Shown here: piece after piece, positions 14,750 to 23,375 of the stretch
Position numbering within the stretch: position 1 is the stretch's first letter
How the letters are laid out: every line of letters begins with the position of its first letter
Origin: Porphyromonas bennonis DSM 23058 = JCM 16335
Lineage (GTDB): Bacteria; Bacteroidota; Bacteroidia; Bacteroidales; Porphyromonadaceae
Assembly (NCBI RefSeq): GCF_000375645.1
Contig: NZ_AQWR01000003.1
Span: 42,785-106,784, forward strand
Reading direction: 5' to 3'
Length of the DNA stretch: 64,000 nucleotides
Program-made: the position numbers and the translations under genes
The notes under the pieces: model-generated
Database searches by the model: none
The model's input: the letters and a program-made list of their open reading frames with translations, nothing else
What the model was told of the DNA's origin: nothing

Positions 14750-16150
14750 TTACCCTTTCTCTCTCAGATGGGCGATCACCTTGGGGATCTCAAACTCGAT
14801 ATCCCCTGCCCCCATCATCACCAGTACGTCAAAGGAGTGCTGCTCCAGCTCCGATGGCAGTGACTCCAGCGGGACGACGCACTTATGAGGCGAGGTGACA
14901 CGCTCCAGGAGCGCCTCTGAGGTGATGCCGGAGATGGGCTCCTCGCGTGCCGGGTAGATCGGTGCCAGGATCACATCATCCACCGTGGAGAGCGCTTTGC
15001 CAAAGTCCTCCATGAAGTCCCTCGTCCTGCTGTAGAGGTGGGGCTGGAAGACGAGCGTGATCCGCTTCTCCGGGTAGAGCTCTCGGATCGACAGGAGTGA
15101 GCGACGCACCTCTCCCGGGTGATGGGCATACTCATCGATCACCACCGGTCCGTCGATGCCTATGCGCGTTCGCTCAAATCGTCTGTGAGTCCCTCGGTAG
15201 TCTGCCAGTGCGGGGCGGATCTCCTCTTCGGTCAGTCCCACGAGGAGTGCCATGGCAATAGCAGCAGTGGCATTGAGGACATTGATCCGTATCGGCGTGC
15301 CAAGCTCCAGGTGGCGCAGCACGCCGTTGGGCGTATGGAGGTCAAAGAAGAGCCGATCCTCCTCGTAGGTGATCCGATCGTATCGGTAGTCGCACTGCTC
15401 CGATGCGCCGTAGCGGTAGAGTCGGCAGCCCTCGGGGAGGTCGTCCCGGGATACCTGTGCCGCCTCCTCGGCGATCACGAACCCTCCCGGGCGAAGTAGC
15501 CCTACGAAGGTGCCAAATGCAGCGACATACTCGGCCGCTGTGCCGTAGATATCGAGGTGATCTGCCTCTGTCGCCGTGATGATCTCTGCGTAGGGCGTGA
15601 GACGGTGGAAGGAACGGTCAAACTCGTCCGCCTCTACTACCACATAGTCGCTGCTCTCATCTAGGAGGAGGTTATTGGAGTCGTAATTGAGCATCAGTCC
15701 TCCGACGAAGGCATTGACCCCCAGGTGGGACTGTCTCATCAGGTGAGCCAGCAGCGAGGAGGTGGTTGTCTTGCCGTGCGAGCCGGCGACGCAGAGTGCC
15801 TTGTGTCTCCGGGTCACCTGCCCCAGCAGCTCTGCCCGCTTGATCTGCGGTACTCCATGCTCCCTGTAGTAGGCTCTCAGTCTATTGTCCTCATGGATAG
15901 CCGGGGTGTAGATCACGGTCAGCTCCTTCGCATCGGCGTGGAAGGGCTTAGGCAGCAGTGCAGGGTTGTCGTCGTAGAGGATCTGAGCCCCCAGCGCCTC
16001 CAGCCGATCCGAGACAGGCTTCCGCACATGGTCATAGCCTCCGACGGTGTAGCCGTAGTAGAGGAAGTACTCGGCGAGGGCGCTCATGCCGATCCCGCCT
16101 ATGCCGATGAAGAAGATCGCTCTCCTCTCTGTAGGGTTACGGTCTGGCAT
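14750..16150 (-). CDS. murC: UDP-N-acetylmuramate--L-alanine ligase
   Basis: MurC adds L-alanine to UDP-MurNAc in peptidoglycan synthesis. Starting at MPDRN the protein is 466 residues. It carries the Rossmann motif FFIGIGGIGMSALAEY, the ATP-binding GSHGKTTTSSLL, the DEFDRSF region, and the C-terminal DEYAHHP and FQPHLYSRT motifs of the Mur ligase family. I prefer the Met at 16150, which overlaps the end of murG by 14 bases. An in-frame Met at 16186 would add 12 residues lying inside murG. Confidence 0.95.
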   Translation of the reverse strand: MPDRNPTERRAIFFIGIGGIGMSALAEYFLYYGYTVGGYDHVRKPVSDRLEALGAQILYDDNPALLPKPFHADAKELTVIYTPAIHEDNRLRAYYREHGVPQIKRAELLGQVTRRHKALCVAGSHGKTTTSSLLAHLMRQSHLGVNAFVGGLMLNYDSNNLLLDESSDYVVVEADEFDRSFHRLTPYAEIITATEADHLDIYGTAAEYVAAFGTFVGLLRPGGFVIAEEAAQVSRDDLPEGCRLYRYGASEQCDYRYDRITYEEDRLFFDLHTPNGVLRHLELGTPIRINVLNATAAIAMALLVGLTEEEIRPALADYRGTHRRFERTRIGIDGPVVIDEYAHHPGEVRRSLLSIRELYPEKRITLVFQPHLYSRTRDFMEDFGKALSTVDDVILAPIYPAREEPISGITSEALLERVTSPHKCVVPLESLPSELEQHSFDVLVMMGAGDIEFEIPKVIAHLREKG

Positions 16151-17273
16151 AGCGCTGGATCTCATCGACAATACGTTGTGTGGCATCGGGTAGTCCCAGC
16201 TCCTTGGCCGCCGCTGCCATCCGCTCGCACTGCTCCGGATGGCTCAGCAGATCGAGTGCCGTCGGTACGAGGTCGGTCTGAGCCTTGGCGTCCGGTACGA
16301 GGAGTGCCGCTCCCCGATCGACGAGCGACTGAGCATTGTGTGTCTGGTGATCCTCAGCAACGTTGGGGGAGGGAATGAGGATCATCGGGAGACCGAGAGC
16401 GGTCAGCTCGGAGATCGTACCGGCTCCGGCACGTGAGATCACCAGGTCGGCGATAGAGTAGGCGTGATCCATCTCGCTGATGAAGGGCATCAGGTGGACG
16501 GAGTCGAAGTCCCGCACCTGACTCTCCAGTGCGGCATAGTGGTTCTGCCCGCACTGCCAGATTACCTGCAGATCCTCCCGATAGGCGAGCTGAGAGAGCG
16601 ACTCCAGGATACTCTTATTGATGGATCCGGCTCCGAGGCTGCCCCCGAGGATCAGCAATGTCTTCTTGTCCGGGACGAGGTCAAAGGTGGCATACGCCGC
16701 CCGACTCTTCCGCTCGATCTCCATCAGGCTGTGGCGTATCGGATTGCCCGTGAGGACGATCTCCGGAGTGTCGGGGAAGAAGCGCCGCATATGGGGATAA
16801 GCGGTACAGACACACTTCGCCTTCTTTGCCACCAGCTTATTGGCCTTGCCGGCGTAGGAGTTTTGCTCCTGCACCACCACCGGGATACCGAAGTTGTTAG
16901 CGGCGATCAGCGTCGGCGCACTGGCATATCCGCCCACCCCGACGACGACCTGAGGATCGAAGTGATGGACGAAGTCCTGAGCCTGCTTCGTGCTCTTGTA
17001 GAGTTGGGTGGTGAAGGGGATGATCGAGAATAGGCGCTTGAGCCCTCCACCGCTGGAGAGTCCGCGTACCGGCAGGAGGTGGATCGGATAGCCCGCTGCT
17101 GGGATCCGCTTCGCCTCCGCACGACCCTCAGCGCCGACAAACTGGATGTCGCACTTGGGGAATCGCCTCCGGATCTCATCTGCGATGGAGAGTGCCGGGA
17201 AGATATGTCCGCCGGTGCCACCACCGCTGATGATGACCCGGTACAATTCTGTAGTTGCTTTTTCGTTATCCAT
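16137..17273 (-). CDS. murG: UDP-GlcNAc--lipid I GlcNAc transferase MurG
   Basis: MurG transfers GlcNAc to lipid I, making lipid II on the inner face of the membrane. The 378-residue GT28 protein has the N-terminal lipid-binding loop SGGGTGGHIFPALSIA, the second glycine loop GVGGYASAPTL, and the UDP-GlcNAc site LILGGSLGAGSIN and ISRAGAGTISELTALGLP. It lies between ftsW and murC, 11 bases after ftsW and overlapping murC, as in the usual dcw cluster. Confidence 0.97.
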   Translation of the reverse strand: MDNEKATTELYRVIISGGGTGGHIFPALSIADEIRRRFPKCDIQFVGAEGRAEAKRIPAAGYPIHLLPVRGLSSGGGLKRLFSIIPFTTQLYKSTKQAQDFVHHFDPQVVVGVGGYASAPTLIAANNFGIPVVVQEQNSYAGKANKLVAKKAKCVCTAYPHMRRFFPDTPEIVLTGNPIRHSLMEIERKSRAAYATFDLVPDKKTLLILGGSLGAGSINKSILESLSQLAYREDLQVIWQCGQNHYAALESQVRDFDSVHLMPFISEMDHAYSIADLVISRAGAGTISELTALGLPMILIPSPNVAEDHQTHNAQSLVDRGAALLVPDAKAQTDLVPTALDLLSHPEQCERMAAAAKELGLPDATQRIVDEIQRYARP

Positions 17274-17284
17274 GAGGCGTCTGT

Positions 17285-18691
17285 CTATAGATGAGCTGTT
17301 CCGCCGGAAGCCTCCCGGTGGAGTTTTTCTTTCTGTAGCTTGGTGAGTTGATCAGTGAGCTGTATCTCCTCCTCCATCTCCGGCACCTCCTCCAGGTCGA
17401 TGATGCGGGTGGCGCTGCCCGAGACTACGGCATCCTGATAGAGACGGTTCTTATTGATATCGTGAGCGATACTCTGCACGATGGCGAAGTAGATCGCCGT
17501 GATGATGTAGGAGGAGCCCCCCTTAGAGATGAATGGGAGTGTCTGTCCTGTGACCGGAAGTAGGTTTGCCGCCACCGCCATATTCATCATCGCCTGTGTC
17601 GTCACGAGGATCCCCACGCCCATCAGCACGAGCGTACGGTACATACTGCGGGAGTGCTTGGCCAGCATACCGCAGCGGAAGAAGAAGACGAGGTAAAGGA
17701 TCAGCAGCCCGGCCGAACCGATGATGCCGTACTCCTCCACCACAACGTTGTAGACATAGTCGGAGAAGGCCTGGGGGAGGAACTGCCGCAGCTCGCTCTG
17801 CCCCGGTCCCTTGCCGATCACATTGCTGTTGGCAATCGCTTTCTGAGCCGCCACCACCTGGTAGTCGTTGCCCATGATATCGTCGTAGGTCTCCTCGTTT
17901 ATCGGCCTGCCGATCTTCTCGAAGAATCCCGTCAGGCGGCTGTATCCGGTGGAGGTTCGCCCGATATCGATCACCGATCCCTTCGGAGCCAGCAGCACCA
18001 CGAGGATCACAAGAGTGACCGCCGCCAGTCCTCCCAGGGTGAGCCACCGCATACTCTTCCGGTGAGCTCCCCCGACCCACATCATCAGATAGACGATCAG
18101 GGCGAGGAAGACGGCGGTCGAGATATTCTCCATAAATATCAGCAGGCAGGTGATGCCGGTGGCGATGATGATGGTCCAGAAGACCCGCAGTGAGGAGTGC
18201 TGCTCATCACTCCCGCGGAGCAGGCTGGCAGTGAAGTTGATCAGCGTCAGTCGCGTCAGCTCCGACGGCTGGAAGGTGAGGAAGAAGATCTTGAGCCACC
18301 GCTTACCGCCATTGATCTCAATGCCGATGAAGGGCACCAGCATCAGCAGTATGAGGGAGAAGACAAAGGCGATCGTCGAGCAGCGGAGGTAGTACCGACT
18401 CGGTACGTGTGACCCGAGGACGATGATCCCAAAGGCGCAGATCACCAGGATCAGGTGCTTGAGTATCTGACCGAAGAAGTTTTGCCCGCTATTCTCTGCA
18501 CGGAATGCCTCCTGGCTCACGGCAGAGAAGACGACGATGATACTGATCAGCATCAGCGCTATCGTCACGATCCAGATCCCCTTGTCTCCTACAAAGAGAT
18601 TGGACAGCCGATCCCACCGCGCCCAGTGGATCCCAGCGGCAGTCCCCTGCTCCTCGCCCTCAGGCACAGTGTTTAGTCTCTCGTCCGTCAT
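17285..18691 (-). CDS. ftsW: FtsW, septal peptidoglycan polymerase (SEDS family)
   Basis: A 468-residue multi-pass SEDS glycosyltransferase that polymerises lipid II at the division septum. About ten hydrophobic helices are present. SEDS signatures include INGGKRWLKIFFLTFQPSELTRLTLINF and the C-terminal LLPVTGQTLPFISKGGSSY segment (diagnostic of FtsW/RodA). The N-terminal 35 residues are hydrophilic. A charged C-terminal tail (EEVPEMEEEIQLTDQL) extends past the last helix. Position immediately upstream of murG makes FtsW more likely than RodA. Confidence 0.95.
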   Translation of the reverse strand: MTDERLNTVPEGEEQGTAAGIHWARWDRLSNLFVGDKGIWIVTIALMLISIIVVFSAVSQEAFRAENSGQNFFGQILKHLILVICAFGIIVLGSHVPSRYYLRCSTIAFVFSLILLMLVPFIGIEINGGKRWLKIFFLTFQPSELTRLTLINFTASLLRGSDEQHSSLRVFWTIIIATGITCLLIFMENISTAVFLALIVYLMMWVGGAHRKSMRWLTLGGLAAVTLVILVVLLAPKGSVIDIGRTSTGYSRLTGFFEKIGRPINEETYDDIMGNDYQVVAAQKAIANSNVIGKGPGQSELRQFLPQAFSDYVYNVVVEEYGIIGSAGLLILYLVFFFRCGMLAKHSRSMYRTLVLMGVGILVTTQAMMNMAVAANLLPVTGQTLPFISKGGSSYIITAIYFAIVQSIAHDINKNRLYQDAVVSGSATRIIDLEEVPEMEEEIQLTDQLTKLQKEKLHREASGGTAHL

Positions 18692-18697
18692 CCTCGG

Positions 18698-19366
18698 TCA
18701 CTGCTTCTTATCCTTATCCTCGAGACTCTCCTCAAGCGGCTTGCGCCGGTGTGCACGATACATCATCACGCCGAGGACGATCACCACTATGGCGATGATG
18801 ACTCGCCCGATCTCCGTACTGTATCGTGAGACCATGGGGCTGAGCTGATCCATCGGCACCACGCTCTCCAGGTACCACCCGATGGCGATCAGTATTGCAT
18901 TCCACAGCCCTGCGGCGAGAGCGGTGTAGAGGTAAAAGGGAGCCAGCGGCATCTTTGCCAGACCCGCCGGGAGGGATATCAGCTGGCGGATACCCGGGAT
19001 CAGCCGCCCGGTAAAGGTCGCCACCTTACCATGCTCGACGAAGTACTCCTCCGCATGGCGCACCCCCTCCTCGCTCAGGAGGAAGAAGGCTCCGACCCGA
19101 CTCCCGGCAAAGGCATAGACCACAGGCCGACCGAGCCAGCGGGCGAGGAAGTAATTCACTGTCGCACCGATCAGCGCTCCCAGGGTACCGAAGAAGAGTA
19201 TCCCCACCACACTCATCTCCCCCGTGCTAGCAGCGAGGTAGGCCGCCGGCGGTATGATGATCTCGCTCGGGAAGGGGATGAACGAGCTCTCTATCGCCAT
19301 CAGCAATGTGATGGTGAGGTAATTGAGATGCTCCAGGCACCAGGCGATGAAGGGAATGCTCTCCAT
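18698..19366 (-). CDS. DedA-family (SNARE-associated) membrane protein
   Basis: A 222-residue membrane protein of the DedA family, some members of which help recycle undecaprenyl phosphate or flip phospholipids. Family marks are SSFIPFPSEIIIPPAAYLA near residue 27, the FxGxxxG-type FGTLGALIGATVNYFLARWLG, and the conserved FTGRLIPGIRQLISLPAGLAKM region with its essential arginines. It lies 6 bases upstream of ftsW. Placement beside lipid II genes would fit an undecaprenyl-phosphate role, but this is inference. Confidence 0.9.
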   Translation of the reverse strand: MESIPFIAWCLEHLNYLTITLLMAIESSFIPFPSEIIIPPAAYLAASTGEMSVVGILFFGTLGALIGATVNYFLARWLGRPVVYAFAGSRVGAFFLLSEEGVRHAEEYFVEHGKVATFTGRLIPGIRQLISLPAGLAKMPLAPFYLYTALAAGLWNAILIAIGWYLESVVPMDQLSPMVSRYSTEIGRVIIAIVVIVLGVMMYRAHRRKPLEESLEDKDKKQ

Positions 19367-19373
19367 ACGACGA

Positions 19374-21365
19374 TCAGAGCTGGTCCGCCGGCAGTGGCTC
19401 TACCGACAGCGTGACGAAGTAGGAGCGTTGCTCGCCGGTGAAGCGGTCTTTCTTGCGGAAGACGAATCCTCGGAGCGTGCACCTCTCTTCCTCCGTCAGC
19501 TCGATCGGAGAGAGACTCTGAGAGAAGGTTCCGGTGACTCCATCGTCCGTCTCTATCGTCACGCGACCGTCCTCTGTGGCGATCACCGTGGCAGGGACGA
19601 GAGGGAAGGAGGCGAGAGCCTCCATCGGGTCGATCCTGCAGGGATCGATCAGAAGTGCCCGCTGCTGAGCCGGACGCTTGGGGGAGGGCTTGCGAACCGT
19701 GTCGTAGAGGAGGATGAAACTGACGAAGTCTCCGATCATAAAGTCCTCCTCGTCTCCCGGTAGGTAGTGGTGCTTGCTCTCTGTGTCTACGAGGTGGAAG
19801 GAGTGCATCCCCTGGCTGTAGCCGGTGATGTAGGCGACCCGAAGCGGGAATAGCTCCCGAGGATCTGCCTCTGACGGCTCCATGTGAACCACTACTGCGT
19901 GACTGTCCTCCGGCTCGATAAACTTGACGTCGAAGAGCTTCCCTCTCAGATCCCCCTCCGGCAGACCCATCTCTGTGGGATTGGTCAGCAGGACCCGCCC
20001 CTCCGGGCTACTCAGCTTCAGCATAGGCACCACCTGTCGCATCGGCTGCTTGAGTCTCAGAGCGATCACGTCCATAACGATCATAGGAGTGGCGGCCAGG
20101 GATCGATAGACATAGGCCTCTGCCGGCTTGGCATCGAGGATGTAGTGTGCCTTATTCTCCTTATCCTCCACCGTTCCCTCAGGGATCAGCTCCATCATCT
20201 TGTCGAAGCTCTGTGGCAGCTTCCGTCCCCGCTCTCCAGCGATCTGTGCGATGATGCGCAGCTCGCGGAGAGCCTTGTCGTAGGCTCCCCGATCGATCAG
20301 CAGTTTGGCGTAGTGTAGTCGGATCGTGAGGAGGTAGGGCGCATAGTCGTCCGTCTCCTCCTTCAGCGTCTTGGCGAGAGCGGCAGCCTCCAGCTCCGGA
20401 TCATCGCCGAGGAGTGAGGCCAGCTCGCCCCAGATCCTCGGCTGGGTGTATATCAGCAGTACCCGGAGGTACTCCTCGAGTGCGGTCTCCCGCTCCCCTT
20501 CCAGTAGATGCAGTCTAGCCTGGGTAAGTTTAACGAGGCGGTCATCGGGATAGAGGCTCTGCAGCCCGGTGAAGAGCTCGTAGATCATCTCCGGCACGGG
20601 ACTCTCCCGCCGGTCGATCAGCTCCTCGATGGAGGTGATGAGGGCGCGATCCACAAGCGAGGAGCTCTCCTGGCTCCGCTCCTTGCGTCCCTTGCCTCCG
20701 CCCCGCTGCCAGTCCTCCGATCGGAGTGACTTAGCGGGATCCCACTTAGTGAGGAAGGTGGTGAAGTCGAAGTGCTCCCGGAAGAGTCCCTTCACCCGGA
20801 GCACCTGGTCGAGGATCTTGGAGTTAAGAGCCGAGGGCTTCTCTATGTCGAGGCTCAGATAGATACCCAGTGCCTGACGCACCTCGTCGAGTGTGATGTA
20901 CTTATTGCGGAAGTCGAAGAAGTCACTCACCACCTGAGCCACCCTCGGGTGGAGAGCCTTATGGAGTCCCTCTGGAGTATTGTGCCAGCTGAGTACCTTG
21001 TCGAAGGTCTGACGGACCTGATCCCTCCTGTGGTAGGGGTTCTTCTCCTTCTGGTATCCGGTCAGCAGCTCGCTCAGCTCGCCGAAGTGCGGCACGACAC
21101 TCTGACGAAGAGAGATGAGAGACTCCTCCGCCATCGGTGCGGTGGCGCCCATCCCATCGACCAGCGTCTCCATCTCAGCCACCGCGTCAGCAGCGGTGCT
21201 GATATCCCTCTGCTCTATCGCACCCGTGGCGACGTCCTTCAGCACCCAGAAGAGTGCCGATGAGGACCACTGATTGGGTGATGCCTTGTAGTCCTCCCGA
21301 GCCACCTCTACAGCACTCTCCAGATCACCTTCCTGTCGGAGAGCCATTACCTCTTTGTATCCCAT
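19374..21365 (-). CDS. TPR-like protein with C-terminal beta-rich domain, function unknown
   Basis: A 663-residue soluble protein I do not confidently recognise. The N-terminus (MALRQEGDLESAVEVAREDY) and 250-400 (LYPDDRLVKLTQARLHLLEGERETALEEYLRVLLI, YAKLLIDRGAYDKALRELRI) look like TPR or other alpha-solenoid repeats. From about 440 on it becomes beta-rich, with DFVSFILLYDTV near 575 and a final segment (ATVIATEDGRVTIETDDG) resembling an OB or cold-shock-like fold. No signal peptide or membrane helix is visible. It could relate to the DUF7017-type TPR/OB proteins, but I cannot confirm this. The gene is 7 bases upstream of dedA. Confidence 0.6.
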   Translation of the reverse strand: MGYKEVMALRQEGDLESAVEVAREDYKASPNQWSSSALFWVLKDVATGAIEQRDISTAADAVAEMETLVDGMGATAPMAEESLISLRQSVVPHFGELSELLTGYQKEKNPYHRRDQVRQTFDKVLSWHNTPEGLHKALHPRVAQVVSDFFDFRNKYITLDEVRQALGIYLSLDIEKPSALNSKILDQVLRVKGLFREHFDFTTFLTKWDPAKSLRSEDWQRGGGKGRKERSQESSSLVDRALITSIEELIDRRESPVPEMIYELFTGLQSLYPDDRLVKLTQARLHLLEGERETALEEYLRVLLIYTQPRIWGELASLLGDDPELEAAALAKTLKEETDDYAPYLLTIRLHYAKLLIDRGAYDKALRELRIIAQIAGERGRKLPQSFDKMMELIPEGTVEDKENKAHYILDAKPAEAYVYRSLAATPMIVMDVIALRLKQPMRQVVPMLKLSSPEGRVLLTNPTEMGLPEGDLRGKLFDVKFIEPEDSHAVVVHMEPSEADPRELFPLRVAYITGYSQGMHSFHLVDTESKHHYLPGDEEDFMIGDFVSFILLYDTVRKPSPKRPAQQRALLIDPCRIDPMEALASFPLVPATVIATEDGRVTIETDDGVTGTFSQSLSPIELTEEERCTLRGFVFRKKDRFTGEQRSYFVTLSVEPLPADQL

Positions 21366-21637
21366 ACTAAGTTTTATTACATCTCACTTGCTCATCTCCC
21401 CTCCATCGGGGAGTCTGTGTGTGGTCATCCTCTTTGTCTTATCATCTATCCTGTCGTGAGACCGATCGGAGAGGGGGCTCATCCCCTCACTCCATCGGCT
21501 CAGCTGCTCCTGACAGGACTCAGAGTATAATCGAAGCGGTGGAGAGCCACTTTTCCCAAAGGAGCTCCCTCCGCTACTTACTCGATCTCCTGAGTAGGCT
21601 GCCGACCACTCACCGGCGGTCGGTCAGGTCCGATGTG

Positions 21638-22129
21638 TCAGAAGGGCAGGTCGTCTACGCCACCGCCGTTGCCGCCGTCACCCTGCTGAGGACCATAGGG
21701 CTGCTGCGGCTGCTGTCCGTAGCCGGGCATACCCTGCGGCTGCTGACCGTACCCGGGCATGCCCTGAGGAGCCTGTGGCTGCGGACCATAGTTGCCCATA
21801 GGCTGCCCATAGGGCGTCCCCATCTGAGGAGCGGCCATCTGGCTCGGGTCTATCTTGACGATGTTGCGGACACGGATGTCGGTGTACCACCGATCGTTGT
21901 ACTCGCGGCTATTGACGTAGAAGAAGACCTGCACGGCATCGCCCTGCTGCAGGTTGTATCCCCTCACTCTGTCCTCTCCGAAGATGGAGAAGTGGACCTT
22001 CGTCGGATACTCCTCCTGCGTCTCCACGATATACTCCTGGACGAAGAAGTCCTTGCCTGTGTTCTTACTCGTTCCCGTACGTGGCTCCAGGATCTTGATG
22101 ATGGTACCTGTCAGTTGTCCCTCGTTCAT
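21638..22129 (-). CDS. DUF3127 OB-fold protein with SSB-like acidic tail
   Basis: A 163-residue protein. Residues 1-95 (MNEGQLTGTIIKILEPRTG... FVQEYIVETQEEYPTKVHF... VFFYVNSREYNDRWYTDIR) fit the DUF3127 family, an OB-fold nucleic-acid-binding type. After that comes a Pro/Gly/Gln-rich linker with two copies of QGMPGYGQQPQ. The protein ends GGVDDLPF, closely resembling the DDxPF tip that SSB proteins use to recruit partners. Function by inference: a small single-strand-binding-like protein. It lies between the TPR gene and trpS on the same strand. Confidence 0.8.
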   Translation of the reverse strand: MNEGQLTGTIIKILEPRTGTSKNTGKDFFVQEYIVETQEEYPTKVHFSIFGEDRVRGYNLQQGDAVQVFFYVNSREYNDRWYTDIRVRNIVKIDPSQMAAPQMGTPYGQPMGNYGPQPQAPQGMPGYGQQPQGMPGYGQQPQQPYGPQQGDGGNGGGVDDLPF

Positions 22130-22181
22130 TTTCTCTTGATGTTATAAGGTTGTGTAGTAATTATGGTCTCACTGTCGTGGC

Positions 22182-23180
22182 TCATCCTCGGTAGGGAGGG
22201 AAGCCGACGATACTGCGTATCTCTCTGAGGGTCGCCTCGGCGCTCTCGCGAGCTCGCTCGGCACCGGCGGTCGCCACCCTCTCGAGATAGGCGCGGTCGC
22301 TGCTGTACTCCTCGATCCGCTCGCGTATCGGGGCGATAAAGGCATTGAGATCCTCGGCGATCTGCTTCTTCAGATCCCCATAGCGGATCGAGCAGTCGTC
22401 CCACGCCGCGCGGTAGAAGTCATTTGTCTCCTTGTCGGACACGATCTCCAGGAAGGTGAAGAGGTTCTGGATCACCTCCGGCATCTCGCTGTGAGGCTCC
22501 TGAGGACCGGCATCGGTCACCGCCTTCATCACCTTCTTGCGGATCGTCTTCTCGTCGTCTCTGAGGTAGAGTGCATTGCCCTCGCTCTTGCCCATCTTGC
22601 CGGAGCCGTCGAGTCCGGGGATCTTCACCGCACTGTCTCCATTGCTGGCAAGTGACTTGGGGAGGGGGAAGAAGTCTACCCCGTAAGTGCTATTGAAGCG
22701 CTTGGCATAGATCCTCGCCATCTCCATATTCTGCTCCTGATCCTTGCCGACCGGGACGCCCCAGGCGCGGTGCTGCAGGATGTCAGCAGCCATCAGCGTC
22801 GGGTAGGTGAGGAGACCGGCATTGACATTATCCGGCTGCAGGCGGACCTTGTCCTTAAAGGTCGTCGTCCGCTCCAGCTCACCCATATAGGCGAGCATAT
22901 TGAGGTAGAGATAGAGCTCCAGCGTCTGATGGACGTCGCTCTGCATGTAGATGGTGCACTTCTCCGGATCGAGACCGCAAGCGAGGTACTCCGCCAGGAT
23001 GGTATAGTCGTTGGCGATGATGTCCTTGGGGTGGGGTGCTGTCGTGAGGGAGTGCCAGTCAGCGATGAAGAAGTAGCACTTCTCCTCATTCTGAAGCTTA
23101 AGAAAATTGATGACAGCCCCGAAGTAATTCCCCACATGGAGGTTTCCGGTAGGACGTATGCCGCTTACGATGGTATGCAT
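22182..23180 (-). CDS. trpS: Tryptophanyl-tRNA synthetase
   Basis: Class I aminoacyl-tRNA synthetase charging tRNA-Trp. The 332-residue protein has the HIGH-equivalent in GNLHVGNYFG (residues 12-21), the Trp-pocket region GVPVGKDQEQNMEMAR, and the KMSKS-equivalent GKMGKSEGN. The length is typical of the compact bacterial enzyme. A TACCTTTG promoter element lies 80 bases upstream. Confidence 0.97.
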   Translation of the reverse strand: MHTIVSGIRPTGNLHVGNYFGAVINFLKLQNEEKCYFFIADWHSLTTAPHPKDIIANDYTILAEYLACGLDPEKCTIYMQSDVHQTLELYLYLNMLAYMGELERTTTFKDKVRLQPDNVNAGLLTYPTLMAADILQHRAWGVPVGKDQEQNMEMARIYAKRFNSTYGVDFFPLPKSLASNGDSAVKIPGLDGSGKMGKSEGNALYLRDDEKTIRKKVMKAVTDAGPQEPHSEMPEVIQNLFTFLEIVSDKETNDFYRAAWDDCSIRYGDLKKQIAEDLNAFIAPIRERIEEYSSDRAYLERVATAGAERARESAEATLREIRSIVGFPPYRG

Positions 23181-23260
23181 AGATCTATCTATTAGAGTAT
23201 TAATCGGTCGCCTTAGGGTCGTAGTGCTACCGGGGTGATCCAGACCCTGTCGACGTGGGA

Positions 23261-23268
23261 CAAAGGTA
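23261..23268 (-). promoter_or_regulatory. TAnnTTTG -7 promoter element for trpS
   Basis: CAAAGGTA on the + strand reads TACCTTTG on the minus strand, 80 bases upstream of the trpS ATG. Confidence 0.55.
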
Positions 23269-23375
23269 CTAAAAAAGCGGTACAGATCTCGCCCTCCATC
23301 TCAGCGATCCTGACCGGTCGGCGAGGGTCTCGGCGGAGGCGGTCCCACCACCTCATCTGGTGTGATAAAAGGGAG

